Of a DNA stretch of 64,000 nucleotides, positions 1 through 11,790 are shown in pieces (the first letter of the stretch is position 1; each line of letters opens with the position of its first letter). A model generated the notes under the pieces. It was given only the letters and a program-made list of their open reading frames with translations. It made no database searches and had not been told where the DNA came from. Source of the DNA: Amaurobius ferox (Eukaryota; Arthropoda; Arachnida; Araneae; Amaurobiidae); contig OX578137.1 of NCBI GenBank assembly GCA_951213105.1, forward strand, positions 62,521,736 to 62,585,735, given 5' to 3'. The translations under genes and the position numbers were made by a program.

Positions 1-509
1 AATTAGTATATGGCTTTCATTCTTATATTAACTTATAATTTACATTTTGGTTCTAATCTAGTGCTGCCATCTATTGTCAATCCTTCTTACGTTTATTATT
101 TTTTTCGAGTTTTTGGGTAATTATTTATTTGCGTTTAGTATTATGTATTGATGAATTATTGAAGCTCTTTCAACTGTACTTTTCAGTACAGTCTTTATTT
201 TATTTTAATATTACTTATTTTTATTAAGTACTTAGTGTTTTATTTAATCTAGTTTAAAACTAATGTAACTATAGCATTATATTTTCTCTTATTTTGTAAT
301 TTCCTCTTATTTTGTAATTTCCTCCTGTTTTTTATTAGGATTAGGTATTACATGGACTTAGTTGCTTATATATAAGCAATTATTTTATTTCTATTATTAT
401 TATCTCTATGTTATATTGCCATACTAATATTTTACTTATACTATTATGAATTACACTACGTATATGATTTAGTGACTGGCAAACATATTTATACTTATTA
501 TTACATAAT
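1..509. other. AT-rich flank upstream of the first Naiad-type element
   Basis: No gene is visible. The stretch is very AT-rich and probably holds the 5' untranslated part of the retroelement whose first readable codons appear near 540. The phrase gtgctgccatctattgtc near 61 resembles short sequences in the foldback elements at 21,291 and 43,505, but is too short to classify. Confidence 0.4.
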
Positions 510-1016
510 TTGGTAGATATTGCCCGGTATTTTCAATTCTTGTTGGGATTGTTTAGACTGATATCAAATTACCAATATTGTGTTACGGATAGTTTTGAAT
601 ATAATAATTACCCTACTAAAAATTATAATTTCAATAAATGTAAGAATAAAAATTGCAAAACCTGCTCATCTGATTCTAAAACTCAAATTACGAACCAAGA
701 TAGCCATCTGCCTTTCTGTAAAATTTTTAATTGCATCTATTGATTATCTTGTAACATTTGCAATTTATCATATATTGGATAAACTAGTAATCCCATTCAT
801 CTACGTATGAATGTACATAGAGATCACGTCAAAAAATATATTCTCAATAATAATTTTCTTCCTACTTCCAATAAAATAGAATATAAACACTTTGCTAAAC
901 ACGGTTTTGAAAATATCACTATACATATTTTGGATATAAAAACAAATACAGCAGATAGGATTTACTTTGAAAACTACTATATTAAATCAAATTGTACTCT
1001 TTTTCCATATGGATAA
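510..1016 (+). pseudogene. GIY-YIG endonuclease domain of Naiad copy 1, with in-frame TGA and TAA
   Basis: One continuous frame runs from about 540 to 1,016 with only two stops. A TGA follows CIY at about 741, and a TAA follows LSYIG at 772-774. Around them the domain is well preserved: paired cysteines (SCNIC), the YIG box, then TSNPIHLRMNVHRDH and the distal acidic ENYYI segment. In copy 2 (4,500-4,700) the TAA sits at exactly the same place after YIG, while the TGA position is a lysine codon. Glutamine (CAA) would be expected after YIG in this family. The stops may be plain decay, inherited from a shared dead source, or recoded; the sequence alone does not decide. Confidence 0.75.
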
Positions 1017-2661
1017 ATCAAATATATCTAAATGGTAATATTGTAAAAAATAATTTTGTAGATAATAAATATTTTATTTTTAATCACCTTTTTTTGAAAC
1101 CCCTTTTAGATAATAGTGAATCAGTCAAATTCAAAAGATTTAAACGTGGTAAAGGAAACACATTACAACATAATTTTAAAGCTGAGATAATTTATTTACA
1201 TAATCAATTTAATAACTCTTTTCAATGGAAATTAATAAAATCCTGGGTTTTTGCGGTAAAGAAAAACCATTTAAATAAAGATTATACAATTTTCTTAAAA
1301 TTAAATCTTGCTAATGAACATTTTAATCTTATTTTCTATGATTTGCTTATTACATGATCAAAGTATTTAAATTTAAAACTTAATCAATTTCATCTTAATA
1401 ATATGTCTACTAATTCATATTGTGTAATCTCTTTCAAGCATCGCATTTATAATTCTATAAATTTTGGTCATCTATTTAACAAGTTCAAACATTTAATGCC
1501 TATTGGAGTTTTGAGTGCATCTAAGACTTTTAAATACAGCAAGCCTATTGGTAGATCTATATTTAATTATAATGAAATTTCACAATCTCTCTCTATGGAT
1601 CATGATTCCAAGTCAATTTTAGATAATGAATGTATTTGTAAAGTAAATGATTATGCTAAATTTCTAAATCCAGACTTGGGGCATATAGTTATAGGAGACT
1701 TAGGTACAGTTAAAGACAATTTGTTAAGAACCATTATGACTTTTAGCACTAAATTCAGGTTACACTCTTGTAATAATTTTTTTAAAGTTTTAAAATCAAT
1801 TAATCTTGATCTTGATAAATATATATACATAAATTAGCTTATAAATATGCTATACCTATAGAGGCATTTAATATGTGTAAATTTACTTTATTAGAATCTA
1901 TTAAAAATGCTATTAGTAGTATTAAATTGTCTAGACCTATATATATAATATTGATAATATTAAACACTCCATTAATGATTTACAAAGATCTTTGTTATCA
2001 CCTATGTTGATAAAGCCTCTAATAATTATGCTAATATCTGTAAAAATTTTTATATACAATTTCTGTTAGATTATTTACAAAATAATAGTCTTTATAAACT
2101 AGATTTACATTACATTAATAGTATCAAATTGAAAATTATCAATATATATAGTGATTTAAATATTAAATATAAATTTCTTAAATTTCCATATATAGTGCTT
2201 ATTCCTAAATTTTATAAAAATCCTATTAAATTTAGAACAGTAAATAGTGGTCATAAAACTTACTCTACTACTGCGAGTAAATTACTACTAAACTCTTTAA
2301 ATCTAATTAATGATAGTTTATGTCAGTCTAGCAATAATTACCTTATTCTAAATAATAGTAAAGAATTAAAGAATAAATTAACATCACTTTGAAAACGAAT
2401 AGGATTTCAAACTTTTGATTTTAAAGATATTTTTAATAATATTAAGATCTCAGACCTACCTCTATGATGTAATTTTAGCTCTATATAATCCTTATATTAC
2501 TAATCTATCAAATCAAACCAATTTTATAAATTTTCCTAAACTTCTTCACTTCGTTATTTTCAATAATTATATTTTTAAAGGAAATAAATTATATTTACAA
2601 GTCTCAGGAGTTCCACAGGGTGGCTGCGGTAGCAGTATGTTAGCTAATTTATACCTTTACT
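510..2661 (+). mobile_element. Naiad-type Penelope-like retroelement, copy 1, decayed and 3'-truncated
   Basis: Conceptual translation in + frames gives the permuted order of Naiad elements. First comes a Cys-rich segment (CKNKNCKTC near 640). A GIY-YIG endonuclease follows, with CIY then LSYIG near 735-780 and the tail ENYYIKSNCTLFPYG up to 1,016. Next are a basic linker (1,110-1,340), a CxC motif (CICK near 1,632) followed by GHIVIGDLG, and reverse transcriptase blocks (PKFYKNPIKFRTV at 2,190-2,240; GVPQGGCGSSMLANLYLY at 2,605-2,661). The frame is broken by TGA and TAA codons inside the endonuclease, a frameshift near 1,010, a TGA at 1,355 and several breaks after 1,838. The copy stops abruptly at 2,661, before the YxDD box, where an unrelated repeat begins. 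The N-terminal endonuclease and CxC linker separate it from canonical Penelope elements, whose endonuclease is C-terminal. It is certainly non-functional. Confidence 0.88.
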
Positions 2662-4286
2662 AACCGAGTACCCGTTGAAAATCAACGTTCTCGCAATAAG
2701 CAACCACTGAATATTGTAATTTTTTAATAATTCGTGTTTCACATTTATTTGGCAAATAGAATATTTTAGTGTGCAGAACCCCTTAAAGAAGAAAATATTT
2801 GAAAACATAAACATTTTTCTTTCGAACTATCTACCAGTACACCAAATTCGTCTCTATCTCATCCCGAAGCATACTACTTTATCATCTCCGTTTTCGAACG
2901 TTTTTCTATGGAGCACACCCATAAATGAACAATTTTGAAAAATTCTGTTTGTCTTGTGTTTTATATCAGATGATTGACCCATATACCAAACATCAAATAT
3001 GTATCACCTTTAAAAGGAAGTGTGTCTTATTTATTCCGAAAATCGTACATATTGGTGTGCGGCACCCCCTAAAGTAGCAAATATTGGAAATCTGAAATTG
3101 CACATTTTTTTCTTTCAAACTATCTACCCGTTCGCCAAATTTGATGCGTCTATCTTATCGTAAAACATGTTTTTCTATCATTTCATCTTTCGAGGGTTTT
3201 TCTGTGTTGCACCCCCCCTTAAATGATCATTTTTGAAAAACCGTAATAATCTTAGGTTTTTTATCAAATGATTAGTCCATATACTAAATTACATGCCTCT
3301 ATCACATTTTAAAGGAGGTATTTTTCACTTGTTCGTTAAATCGAACATTTTAGTGTGCGGCAACCACTACAATACCAAACGTTGGTAACCTGAAATTGCA
3401 CACTTTCTTCCTTTCCAACTATCTACCCGTATATCAAATTTGAAGTATCTAACTCTTCGCGAAGCATGCTTTTTCTTTCATTTCACCTTTCGAATGTTTT
3501 TCTGTGGGGTACCCACCTCCTTAAATACGCATTTTTGAAAAATTCCATTTTTCTTGGATTTTCTATCAAATGATTCGCCCATATACCAAATATTAAGCCT
3601 CTATCACGTTCTAAAAGAGGTGATTCTACTTCATTCCTAAAGTTGAATATTTTGTGTGCGACACCCCCTAAAGTAGAAAATATTGGAAAACCGAAATTGT
3701 ACATTTTCTTCCTTCCGAACTACCTATCCGTACACCAAATTTGAAATCTCTATCTCATCCCGAAGCATGTTTTTTTATCAATTCACCTTTTGAACGTTTT
3801 CCTCTGGATCACACCCTTAAACGAACATTTTTGAAAAACTATATTCGTCTTGGGTGTTTTCATCAAATCATTAGTCCATATACCAAATTTCCAACCTCTA
3901 TCAAATTTTAAAAGGGCTGTTTCTCATTTATTCGGCAAATTGAACAGTTTGGTGTGCGGCGCTCTCTTAAGTAGAAAATATTGGATACCTGAAATTGCAC
4001 ACTTTCTGCTATTCGAACGATGTACCTATACACCTAATTTGAAGTCTCTATCTTATCGCAAAGCATGCTTTTCTATCATTTCACATTTCGAAAGTTTTGG
4101 TGTGGAGCACCCCTCTGGAGAAGGTTTTCAGAAAATTCGATTTTTTCAGCGGATTTAATCGAACGATCGACCCGTGTTTCAAATTGCAAGCCTCTATCTA
4201 TTCGGGAAGTGTCTAAAAAAGCGTGACAGACGGACAGACCGACGGACAGACAGACAGACTTACAAACGGACGGACGGACACTTGGC

Positions 4287-4288
<2 letters not shown>
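2662..4288. repeat. Dispersed repeat made of five ~298-bp tandem units, ending in GACA repeats and (TA)n
   Basis: The phrase for 'tttcgaactatctacc' recurs near 2,817, 3,107, 3,408, 3,708 and 4,008, a spacing of about 298 bp. Each unit also carries a 'gtgcggcaccccctaaagtagaaaatattgga' type segment and a 'catataccaaat...cctctatcac' segment. The right end has gacagacgg repeats, then ttggcaatt and a (TA)n tract. An inverted copy of the same family lies at 12,690-14,335. Short ORFs inside are in different frames in different units, so I do not regard it as coding. It interrupts or abuts Naiad copy 1 at 2,661. Confidence 0.8.

Positions 4289-4361
<73 letters not shown>
4289..4361. repeat. (TA)n microsatellite
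   Basis: About 70 bp of uninterrupted TA, lying between the right end of the ~298-bp-unit repeat and the 5' side of Naiad copy 2. Confidence 0.97.
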
Positions 4362-4366
<5 letters not shown>

Positions 4367-4776
4367 GAAAATCAAAAGGTAGATGGTTGAATTTAGAAGT
4401 AAATAATAAATATAAATGTACAATTAAATGATGTAATAGAAGTCAGTATGTAGAAATCAGAATATAAAACAAAATATAAAACAGAATATAAAACTTCACA
4501 AAAATTCTGCAAAGTATTTAATTGCATATACAAACTTACTTGTACTATTTGTAACTTATCCTATATTGGATAATCCAGCAACCCTTTACATCTGAGAATG
4601 AATGTCCACAGGAATCATATTAAAAAATTGGTTTTGAATAAAATTCTGCTAATACGTCTTCAGTATATAAACATATTTTTCAGTATTCAAAGTCATCAAC
4701 TCCTAGTAAAAAGCGATATAAGCGTGGCAAAGGAAAAAGTAACTTAAGTAGAACTATTGATTTCAATGCAGACATT

Positions 4777-5493
4777 TTGAAATTACAATGTAATTATTCT
4801 CAAACTTTCAATTTTCCACCTGTTAGAACTTGGTTATATAAAGTCAGAAAATGCAAATTAAGTATTGTTTATACTAATTTTTTAAAATTAAAATTAACTC
4901 ATGAGCATTTTAAACATTTATATTATGATTTGCTTCCTTCTCGTACAAAATTCTTAAATTACCACCTACTTCATTCACCAAATCCACATACTAAAATAGC
5001 ATACTGTGTAATTTCTTTTAAACACCCTATTCTTAATTCTCTTAACCTCAATAATTTATTTGTAAAACATCAGCACTTGTTACCAGTAAAGGATGTCAAA
5101 ATACAAAAATCATTCAAATATAATTTACCAATTGGTAGAACTATTTACAATTACAATGAAATTTCCAGGATATTAAACTCCGGTGACCTTACATCATGTG
5201 TATGCAGCGATAAAAATTTAACCCCTTATGTCAAATCGTCTCATGGACACATTATTACTGGGGATCTCAATATAAATCAGGATGATATACTTAGGGGAAT
5301 TATGAATAAAGGGTCTAAATTTCGCATTCCATTCTGCCATCACCCCAAACAACTTCTTCAGTCTTTATCTTTTGATTTTGATAAATTCATATATCAACTT
5401 GCTTGTTCACATTCCATTCCTATTGAAGCATTCAATCTATGGAAGTATACTACCTTACATCTACTTAAAAATGTTATATATTATAAACATTAA
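4777..5493 (+). pseudogene. Longest open fragment of Naiad copy 2 (linker and CxC region, 238 codons)
   Basis: This open stretch covers the region between endonuclease and polymerase. It has a basic N-terminal part, the ISFKHPILNSLN block shared with copies 1 and 3, FNYNEIS-like and CVC motifs around residues 125-148, and the GHIITGDLNI block that follows. It ends where a 121-bp tandem duplication (5,480-5,722) shifts the frame. The initiating ATG is internal to the original protein and is unlikely to be a real start. Confidence 0.7.
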
Positions 5494-5722
5494 ATTAACA
5501 AAGCCTAGGTATCCTTATAAACAACTCCTACATCTCTATTAAAGAACTACGACTACATTTTGTCATAACTTATGCAGATAAAGCTTCTAATAATTATGCC
5601 ATTATAAACATTAAATTAACAAAGCCTAGGTATCCTTATAAACAACTACTATCTACTATTAAAGAACTACAACTACATATTGTCATAACTTATGTAGATA
5701 AAGCTTCTAATAATTATGCCAT
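5480..5722. repeat. 121-bp tandem duplication inside Naiad copy 2
   Basis: The segment beginning attataaacattaaatt at 5,480 repeats at 5,601, with few differences. The period of 121 bp is not a multiple of three and so breaks the reading frame. The duplicated part encodes the ITYVDKASNNYA block found in all copies here. Confidence 0.92.
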
Positions 5723-5822
5723 TATATGTAAAAAATATCATGTTTCTCTGTTACAGAATTACTTAAAACATAATCAAATTTTTAAACCCATTAATAATCA
5801 GTCTATCAAAATTAAAACTAAA

Positions 5823-6782
5823 ATGCTAAAATTATATACACAATTAAATATTAATTGTAAGTTTTATAAATTTCCTTATGTTACTTTGGTTCCTAAATTT
5901 CACAAATCACCTCTCAGTTTTCGAACGGTCACTTGTGGACATAATACCTTTACCACTACAGCTAGTAAGTACTTGCTTAACTGTTTAAATAGAATTAATG
6001 AATCTCTTAAATTTAGGAATTCAGGATATTTCATTTTGAACAATAGTTTTGATTTAGTTAATCATTTAGAAAGCTTCCACAAATTCTTGGTTTCCATACC
6101 TTTGATTTTAAAGACCTATTTAATAATATTGTCATTAAAGATTTATATGAAGTTATAATCTCTCTTTATCATGACTATCTATCTTCCAATAATGTTGCAT
6201 TTAATGTCAAAAACTTTCTTATGCTCTTGCACTTCGTGTTATACAACAATTATATTATCCAAGGTGATAACATTTATTTACAAACATCTGGTGCACCACA
6301 AGGTGGCTGCAGTAGTAGTATTCTCGCTAACTTATATCTTTATTATTATGAATGTCATTTTAACTCTAATTCATATATTATATATAGATATGCTGACGAC
6401 TTAATTTGTATTATCATTGACTATTAATATTGATTTTTACCCATCTAACCTAGAATTAATTCCTAATGAGCCTAACGTTAGTCAAACTGTAAATTTTTTA
6501 GACCTAAATTTAGATACCCTCAATAATCATGTAATCACCAATTTATATGATAAAAAATATTCTTACAACTTCACTATCATAAAGCTGCTATCTTATCAAT
6601 CTTGTAATTCTATTCAATTGTTTAGAAACATCATTTTAAACCAGCTATTTCGAATACATCGGCTTTCTGATCCTCGGTTTCACTTTCTCCACATCAATAA
6701 TCTTAAACGCATTTGTCAAAATTACCAATATCCGGAAGTATTTGTAAATAATATTATTAATAATTTCAAATATACCACGTAA
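5823..6782 (+). pseudogene. Reverse transcriptase domain of Naiad copy 2 (three overlapping frames)
   Basis: Three frames together cover the polymerase: 5,823-6,158 carries VPKFHKSPLSFRTV, 6,221-6,427 carries GAPQGGCSSSILANLYL and YRYADDL, and 6,417-6,782 carries IDFYPSNLELIPN, FLDLNLD and FRNIILNQLFRIHRLSD. These C-terminal motifs were used to recognise the shorter fragments at 15,694, 37,894, 38,890 and 50,756. The polymerase is inactive because of the frame breaks, although the motif C aspartates are intact. Confidence 0.85.
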
Positions 6783-7385
6783 TAATTTTACATATGCATT
6801 ATTTATCTTTGGATAACTCATTTTTGTGAATTTCACACATTCTTATCACCTAACTTACCACTTGGCTGAGTCTAATACTGTTTACTATTTTCGAAAGATT
6901 AATTTCCACTTGTTCTGAGTCCTATACTGTTTACTATTTTTGATAGTCTCCATACATATTATGTTTCGTTCACATGTATTCTTTCCGGTGCCCACTCGCA
7001 TGGACGAAGTGAGGTGAAATGCTCAGTCGCATGTTCAGCCTACACGTGGTAGCAGTGTCTGTGAGTAAATATTTCTGTTCGAGGAGGTTTTTTTTATTTT
7101 TCTGATTTTTAATTCAATTGGTTCATTTTTTCTCCTTCCACTAGCCAGTAGACAGTTCCAATGGTGTCTATAGTTAAATACTATCGCCATTGTCAGAAAC
7201 AGGCTATTCCATCGGTTTTAATTCGAATTGTATGACTGTCCTGATAAGAATGCAATTTCGAACTAACCGCCATTTTTTTTTTGTGTGTGTGTAGTTTCAT
7301 TTGATTGTTTTCAATGTCTTAATCTTTTATCTTGAGCTAATTATTATTGCCTTTTCTCATTTTTGTCGTGTTTTCTTATTCATTT
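6783..7385. other. Gene-free stretch after Naiad copy 2
   Basis: This is probably the 3' untranslated region of copy 2 at first, then unclassified AT-rich DNA. It does not match the 3' regions of the copies at 38,117 and 50,062. A short imperfect inverted repeat (ccaatggtgtctatag with atcgccattg) is visible near 7,158-7,195. Confidence 0.4.
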
Positions 7386-8697
7386 TTAACACTTTACAAC
7401 AAAGTTGAAAAGTGTTTATGACTTTGTTCATTCTGTCTGTCTGTCTATCTGTCTGTCTGTCTGTCCGTTAGCACGATAACTGCCGTAAAAATGACTTAAT
7501 CAAAATGAAATTTTAGTATGTTGTTCAGACGGTCTATAGGACCTATGGGAATATAAATGAATAATATCACCCAATTAGTTTTGGATTGAACCCGGGTTGA
7601 AAAAATGGAATACATTGAGCCCTATGGGACCTAATTTTTCAAGCATTTTTTAAGCGGATTTAAAATTCACAAATTGCTTCGAAAATTTTAGGCAATATTC
7701 AAATTGTTCCATAAAATATATAAAAAAAAATTCAGCGAAATATATTCAGTTGTTTTTTAAATAAAAATTAAAATAATAATAACACCTCTTATATTAAGCG
7801 ATCACGTGTCCATGATATGAAACGATCACATGACCCACTTCAAAATGATATATGGCATCCATCTTGTGTCAAAATCGTGATTTTTAAAGTTCTTTTTAAT
7901 TCATATTGAGTGCTGTATCCGTCCTAAAATTACTTTATTTTTGCCTAAATTCTGTGCATCTACATACTGAAACAACGCAATGACAATATATTTCAGTTTA
8001 AATGCTCTTCCAAATTTGATTATTTCTACTATTAAGCCTATTTTTCACCTATGTAAAATGTAAACAGCAAAATATGTAGAATGAGTTGTATTAGAATCGC
8101 TGTAATTCTTTAACACAAAATCATTTAGTCCATGGAGTCTGCTTAGCTGATATGAATTCATTCATTTTAGAAAGAGAAGGACGATATTTTTCGATGAAGT
8201 TTTACGCATAGATCTTACTTACTTGCAGCTCAATGGTCTTAATTTTTAAATAAAATAAATTATTATAGTATTGTGATGAATGACATGAATGGGGGAATTA
8301 TTTATGAATGAAATGTTGCTTTTATAGAGAGAGCCAGGCGTGTTATTTTTTTATGACGTCATTTGAATGGATTTCAGTTGTTTTCGATGAAGTTTTCAAA
8401 TATAATAAATTATCGTAGTATTATGATAATTCTAAAATTATTACCGAGGAATGTATAACATTTAAGAGATGTTTAAACCAGGCAATTTATACTTTAATGC
8501 CGTCATTTGAATGAAGTTAATTTTTTTCGATGAAGGTTTAAGGTTTCAAATATAATAAATTAATGTAGTATTGTGATAAGTTTTAAAATATTACCGAGGA
8601 ATGTATTGCATTTTAGACATGTTTAAATAAAATTGCATTGAAGTTGGAAAGTGTTTCATAATCAATGCTTTAAGCATGATTGATCTTTCTTGTTTTA
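7386..8697 (+). repeat. Dispersed repeat with hairpin at each end, unit 1
   Basis: The unit starts with the hairpin aacactttacaacaaagttgaaaagtgttt, then CTGT repeats (7,435-7,465) and 'gcacgataactgccg'. It ends with ggaaagtgtttcataatcaatgc and a second small hairpin (aatcaatgctttaagcatgatt near 8,660). Inside, a 'tttcgatgaagttt...ataataaattat' block recurs about three times between 8,180 and 8,620. A second copy begins at 8,793. No coding potential was seen. A non-autonomous rolling-circle-like element is possible but unproven. Confidence 0.65.
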
Positions 8698-8792
8698 TTT
8701 ATATTTTTATATATACTTTTTAATTGTGATTTTTGTATACCAATTTTCTTCTCATCCCCCTTTCCATTGTAGTGATATGTTATCTTCTATTT

Positions 8793-10845
8793 TTAACACT
8801 TTACAACATAGTTGAAAAGTGTTTATGACTTTGTTCATTCATTCTGTCTGTCTGTCTGTCTGTCTGTCCTTTAGCACGATAACTGCCGAAAAAATAACTT
8901 TATCGAAATGAAATTTTAGTATGCTTTTCAGACGGTCTGTGGGACCTATGGGAATATAAAAAAATCATATCACCCAATTAGTTTTTTATTGAACCCGGGT
9001 TGAAAAAATGAAATACATTGAACCCTATGAGACCTAATTTTTCAAACATTTTTTAAGCACATTTAAAATTCACAAATTGCTCCGAAATTTTTAGGAAATA
9101 TTCACATTATCTCATAAAATATATAAAAAAAATTTCAGTAAAATATGTTAGGTAGTTTTTTAATTAAAAATTATTTAATATAGGGAGAAAAACGAAATCA
9201 ATTAAATTCTAACTTTTGCGATATCCTCCAGAAAGAAAAAATAGATATATTATATAATAAATGACTTTCCAAGATTTTAATTATTTTGTATATGAGAGAG
9301 GCTTCACATTTTAAAATAAATTTGGTAGATAACAATTTTTCAAATTTTTTTCAAATTTTATATAACTTTTCATGATATACTTATTTGATGGCGTTTTTAA
9401 TGCACTTTCCTACGACCTAGAGAATTAAAATTTGGTACACAGATTAAATTTGTAGAACATTTTATTCTACAACAATTTGGTGGATCTTTAAATATAGATC
9501 TTGCATTTTATTCGAAATGGCCTGCAAATAATCCCCGTTCACTTCTATAAATCATTGTTGTAATATTGTTAAAATTTCTGATGTGGACAACACATGTCTT
9601 TCACTGCAGAGTCATATTCACGTTCTCTTTATTTCTTCAATAATAATTTGAGTTTATCTGCATAAAATAACATCCATAAGTATTTTAAATGACATTGAAT
9701 TTGCATGTTAAACTTAAATTTGGTTCTCATTTAATAGATGGACTTATTGTCAAAAGTGGCGTAGCGAAAACGCAAAAAAAAAAAAAAAATATCTCAAGAA
9801 CGGCTAGTCCTAGAGTAATGGGGCTAGTCTTATTCCTTTTGTTGTCAAAAATCATGTATAAAATAGGAATTTAATTGATGTAATCAAACACACACGTAGT
9901 CTTTTATTTTTATATTTAACGATTTTTGCGGGCCATTTCGCAAAAACAGCCCGTTCCTTTTTCCCGAATCGTACTAGAATAACCTACAAGTGATTTATGT
10001 AACAAATTTTGTTAAATTTGGTATATAAATCACTTGTAGGTTATTGAAATATTATACAACAAATTGTGTTAAATTTGGTTCATTAGTTTTTAGCTAGAGT
10101 GGATAAAGGGAATTTCTGCCGGCCATTTCTCAAAGAAGGCAGATTCTTTTATTAGGAATCGTACTATAATCAAATGAACATCAGGATTTCCCACAAAAAA
10201 CTTATCTACCAAATTTTATTAAATTCGGTCCATTAGGTTTTCAGTTAGAGTGGATGCAATAGTTAGAGTTCGTCTTCCTAAAAATTGTTTTTCGTGTTCT
10301 GGAAGTCCCAAAACGTGTAGATCCTTCGAAAATTCGAGTTCCGATCTTCGGCACGATTCCAATTCTTTGAATACATACATACGCACACACATATATTATC
10401 GGTGTATCTGTATTATCTGTGTATCTAAATTCCGTGCCTACGCAATTACAATAGTTGTGATTTTAAATGATCCCTAAACTTTTATTGTTTCTTCAACGAA
10501 GCCTAATTTTAACTTATGCAGAATGCAAATATCTCAAGCGATTGTAAGGTGAGTTACATAAGAATTGCTGAATTTTTTTCACACAAAATTATTTAGCTCT
10601 GGAGTCTGGAATGTAAGTTATATGAATGAAATATTCATTGATTTTGCATAGAGAATCAGATGATTTATATTTCGATACAGTTTTAAATATTTAAGTATAA
10701 TAAATTACTGTAGTACTGTGATAATGTAAAAGATATCACAACTGAATGTATCACATTTTAGAGATTTTTAAATGAAATTGCATTTTAGTTGGAAAGTGTT
10801 TCATAATCAATGCTTATGCATGATTGATCATTCTTGTTATCATTG
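8793..10845 (+). repeat. Dispersed repeat with hairpin at each end, unit 2, interrupted
   Basis: It begins aacactttacaacatagttgaaaagtg and tracks unit 1 closely for its first ~380 bp, including the CTGT repeats and 'gcacgataactgccg'. It finishes with the same tail (ggaaagtgtttcataatcaatgc, 10,790-10,815). It is longer than unit 1 because another repeat seems to occupy about 9,577-10,480. Confidence 0.6.
9577..10480 (+). repeat. Probable old relative of the ~0.9-kb 'gtgggcaacacatgactttcc' repeat
   Basis: The left edge reads tctgatgtggacaacacatgtcttt, close to the 5' edge of the elements at 22,080 and 56,530 (reverse). Near 10,320-10,370 the aattcgagttccgatc...gattccaattc stretch resembles the other end of that family. 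The 75-aa ORF at 10,250 has no recognisable features, and I treat it as chance. Confidence 0.4.
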
Positions 10846-11790
10846 GTCTTGGTCTATAGTTACTTATTTGTAACAGATATGCTAGAGATGGGTTTTTTGT
10901 ACATACAGTAGTTTATGCATAGTTTTCGATTAAAATCTTTTAATTTTTATTTATATATATATATATATAGATATACAGATCTTGTATTGTATGTGTTTAT
11001 GTGCAATGAATTTGAACTTAGAGTTGGACATTCAGTTGAAAATTCAAACATTTTTGTCTATAACACCCCTTAAAACAATAGATATTTGGAAACAGCAATT
11101 GCCCATGTTGTTCTTATCAAATGTTTTTCCTTGGTACCAAGTTTCAGATTCCTCGCTTAATAAACCTGAAATTCCATGCTTTTTCCACAATTCGAACATT
11201 TTGGTGAGTATCGCCACCTCCTAAAATGTAAATTTTTATATTTTTGTAAACTGTATATAATCAGTAGTGTTTTACCGGACCATGTATTTAAATTGCTAGG
11301 CTATACGGCACTAGTCTAAAAGTACATTGTAAACTTAAACAGAATGTATAATGTTCCGGAGCATACCCGAGAGCAAATATGTCAATTTCCAAAACCCTAC
11401 TACGCGCTTCCTAGTAGCCAGTTTTCTCATAATCCAAATTTAATTAAGCTGTTATGAATGGCTTAGGTTTGTATAGCTGAAAAGATAGATAAACTTAAGG
11501 ATTACAGTTCAGATTATTTTCACATTGCTACACACATGTGTACTGTATACATTAATATTTAATAATCAATCGTATAATTATTCATTAACATATAATTATT
11601 CATATTAACAGCTCATTAATATTTCATATACAGAGAAAATGAAGTCAGATCGTAAAATATGAAGTTGTGAGATGACTCATATTCACTACGTCTACAACTG
11701 GTGAATAAAAAGAAAAGCTGTAGTAAAACCATAAACGAAACATTTGAAAATCTATGAAAATCTATGAAAATCTATGATCTGGTCCTGAAA
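10846..11790. other. Gene-free stretch with one degenerate unit of the ~298-bp family
   Basis: A short (TA)n lies at 10,950-10,970. Between about 11,050 and 11,235 the sequence (ataacaccccttaaaacaatagatattgg, then cgaacattttggtgagtatcgccacctcc) resembles a diverged unit of the repeat at 2,662-4,288. The 80-aa ORF starting at 10,982 runs through it and is not convincing as a gene. Nothing is seen from 11,235 to 11,790 apart from three tandem copies of 'aaaatctatg' near 11,750. Confidence 0.45.

Larger units (their letters stand above)
4362..6782 (+). mobile_element. Naiad-type Penelope-like retroelement, copy 2, decayed but near full length
   Basis: The element begins next to (TA)n with catatgaaaatc. 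Its order is: endonuclease segment NCIYKLTCTICNLSYIG near 4,520-4,575 followed by TAA and SSNPLHLRMNVHRNH; basic linker near 4,710-4,900; CVCSDKN with GHIITGDL near 5,200-5,270 (the CxC linker); and RT blocks FRTVTCGHNT (5,918-5,950), DFKDLFNNI (near 6,100), GAPQGGCSSSILANLYL (6,290-6,345), the catalytic YRYADDL (6,385-6,408) and a C-terminal region to TAA at 6,782. Frameshifts lie near 4,690, 5,490, 6,075 and 6,415. The YADD box and both catalytic-region aspartates are still present, but no single frame could make the protein. It shares the protein plan of copies 1, 3, 4 and 5 at clearly diverged sequence. Confidence 0.9.

Noticed and set aside
3483..4158. ORFs of 73-102 aa in the ~298-bp-unit repeat
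   Set aside because: Different units are open in different frames and strands; repeat structure explains them.
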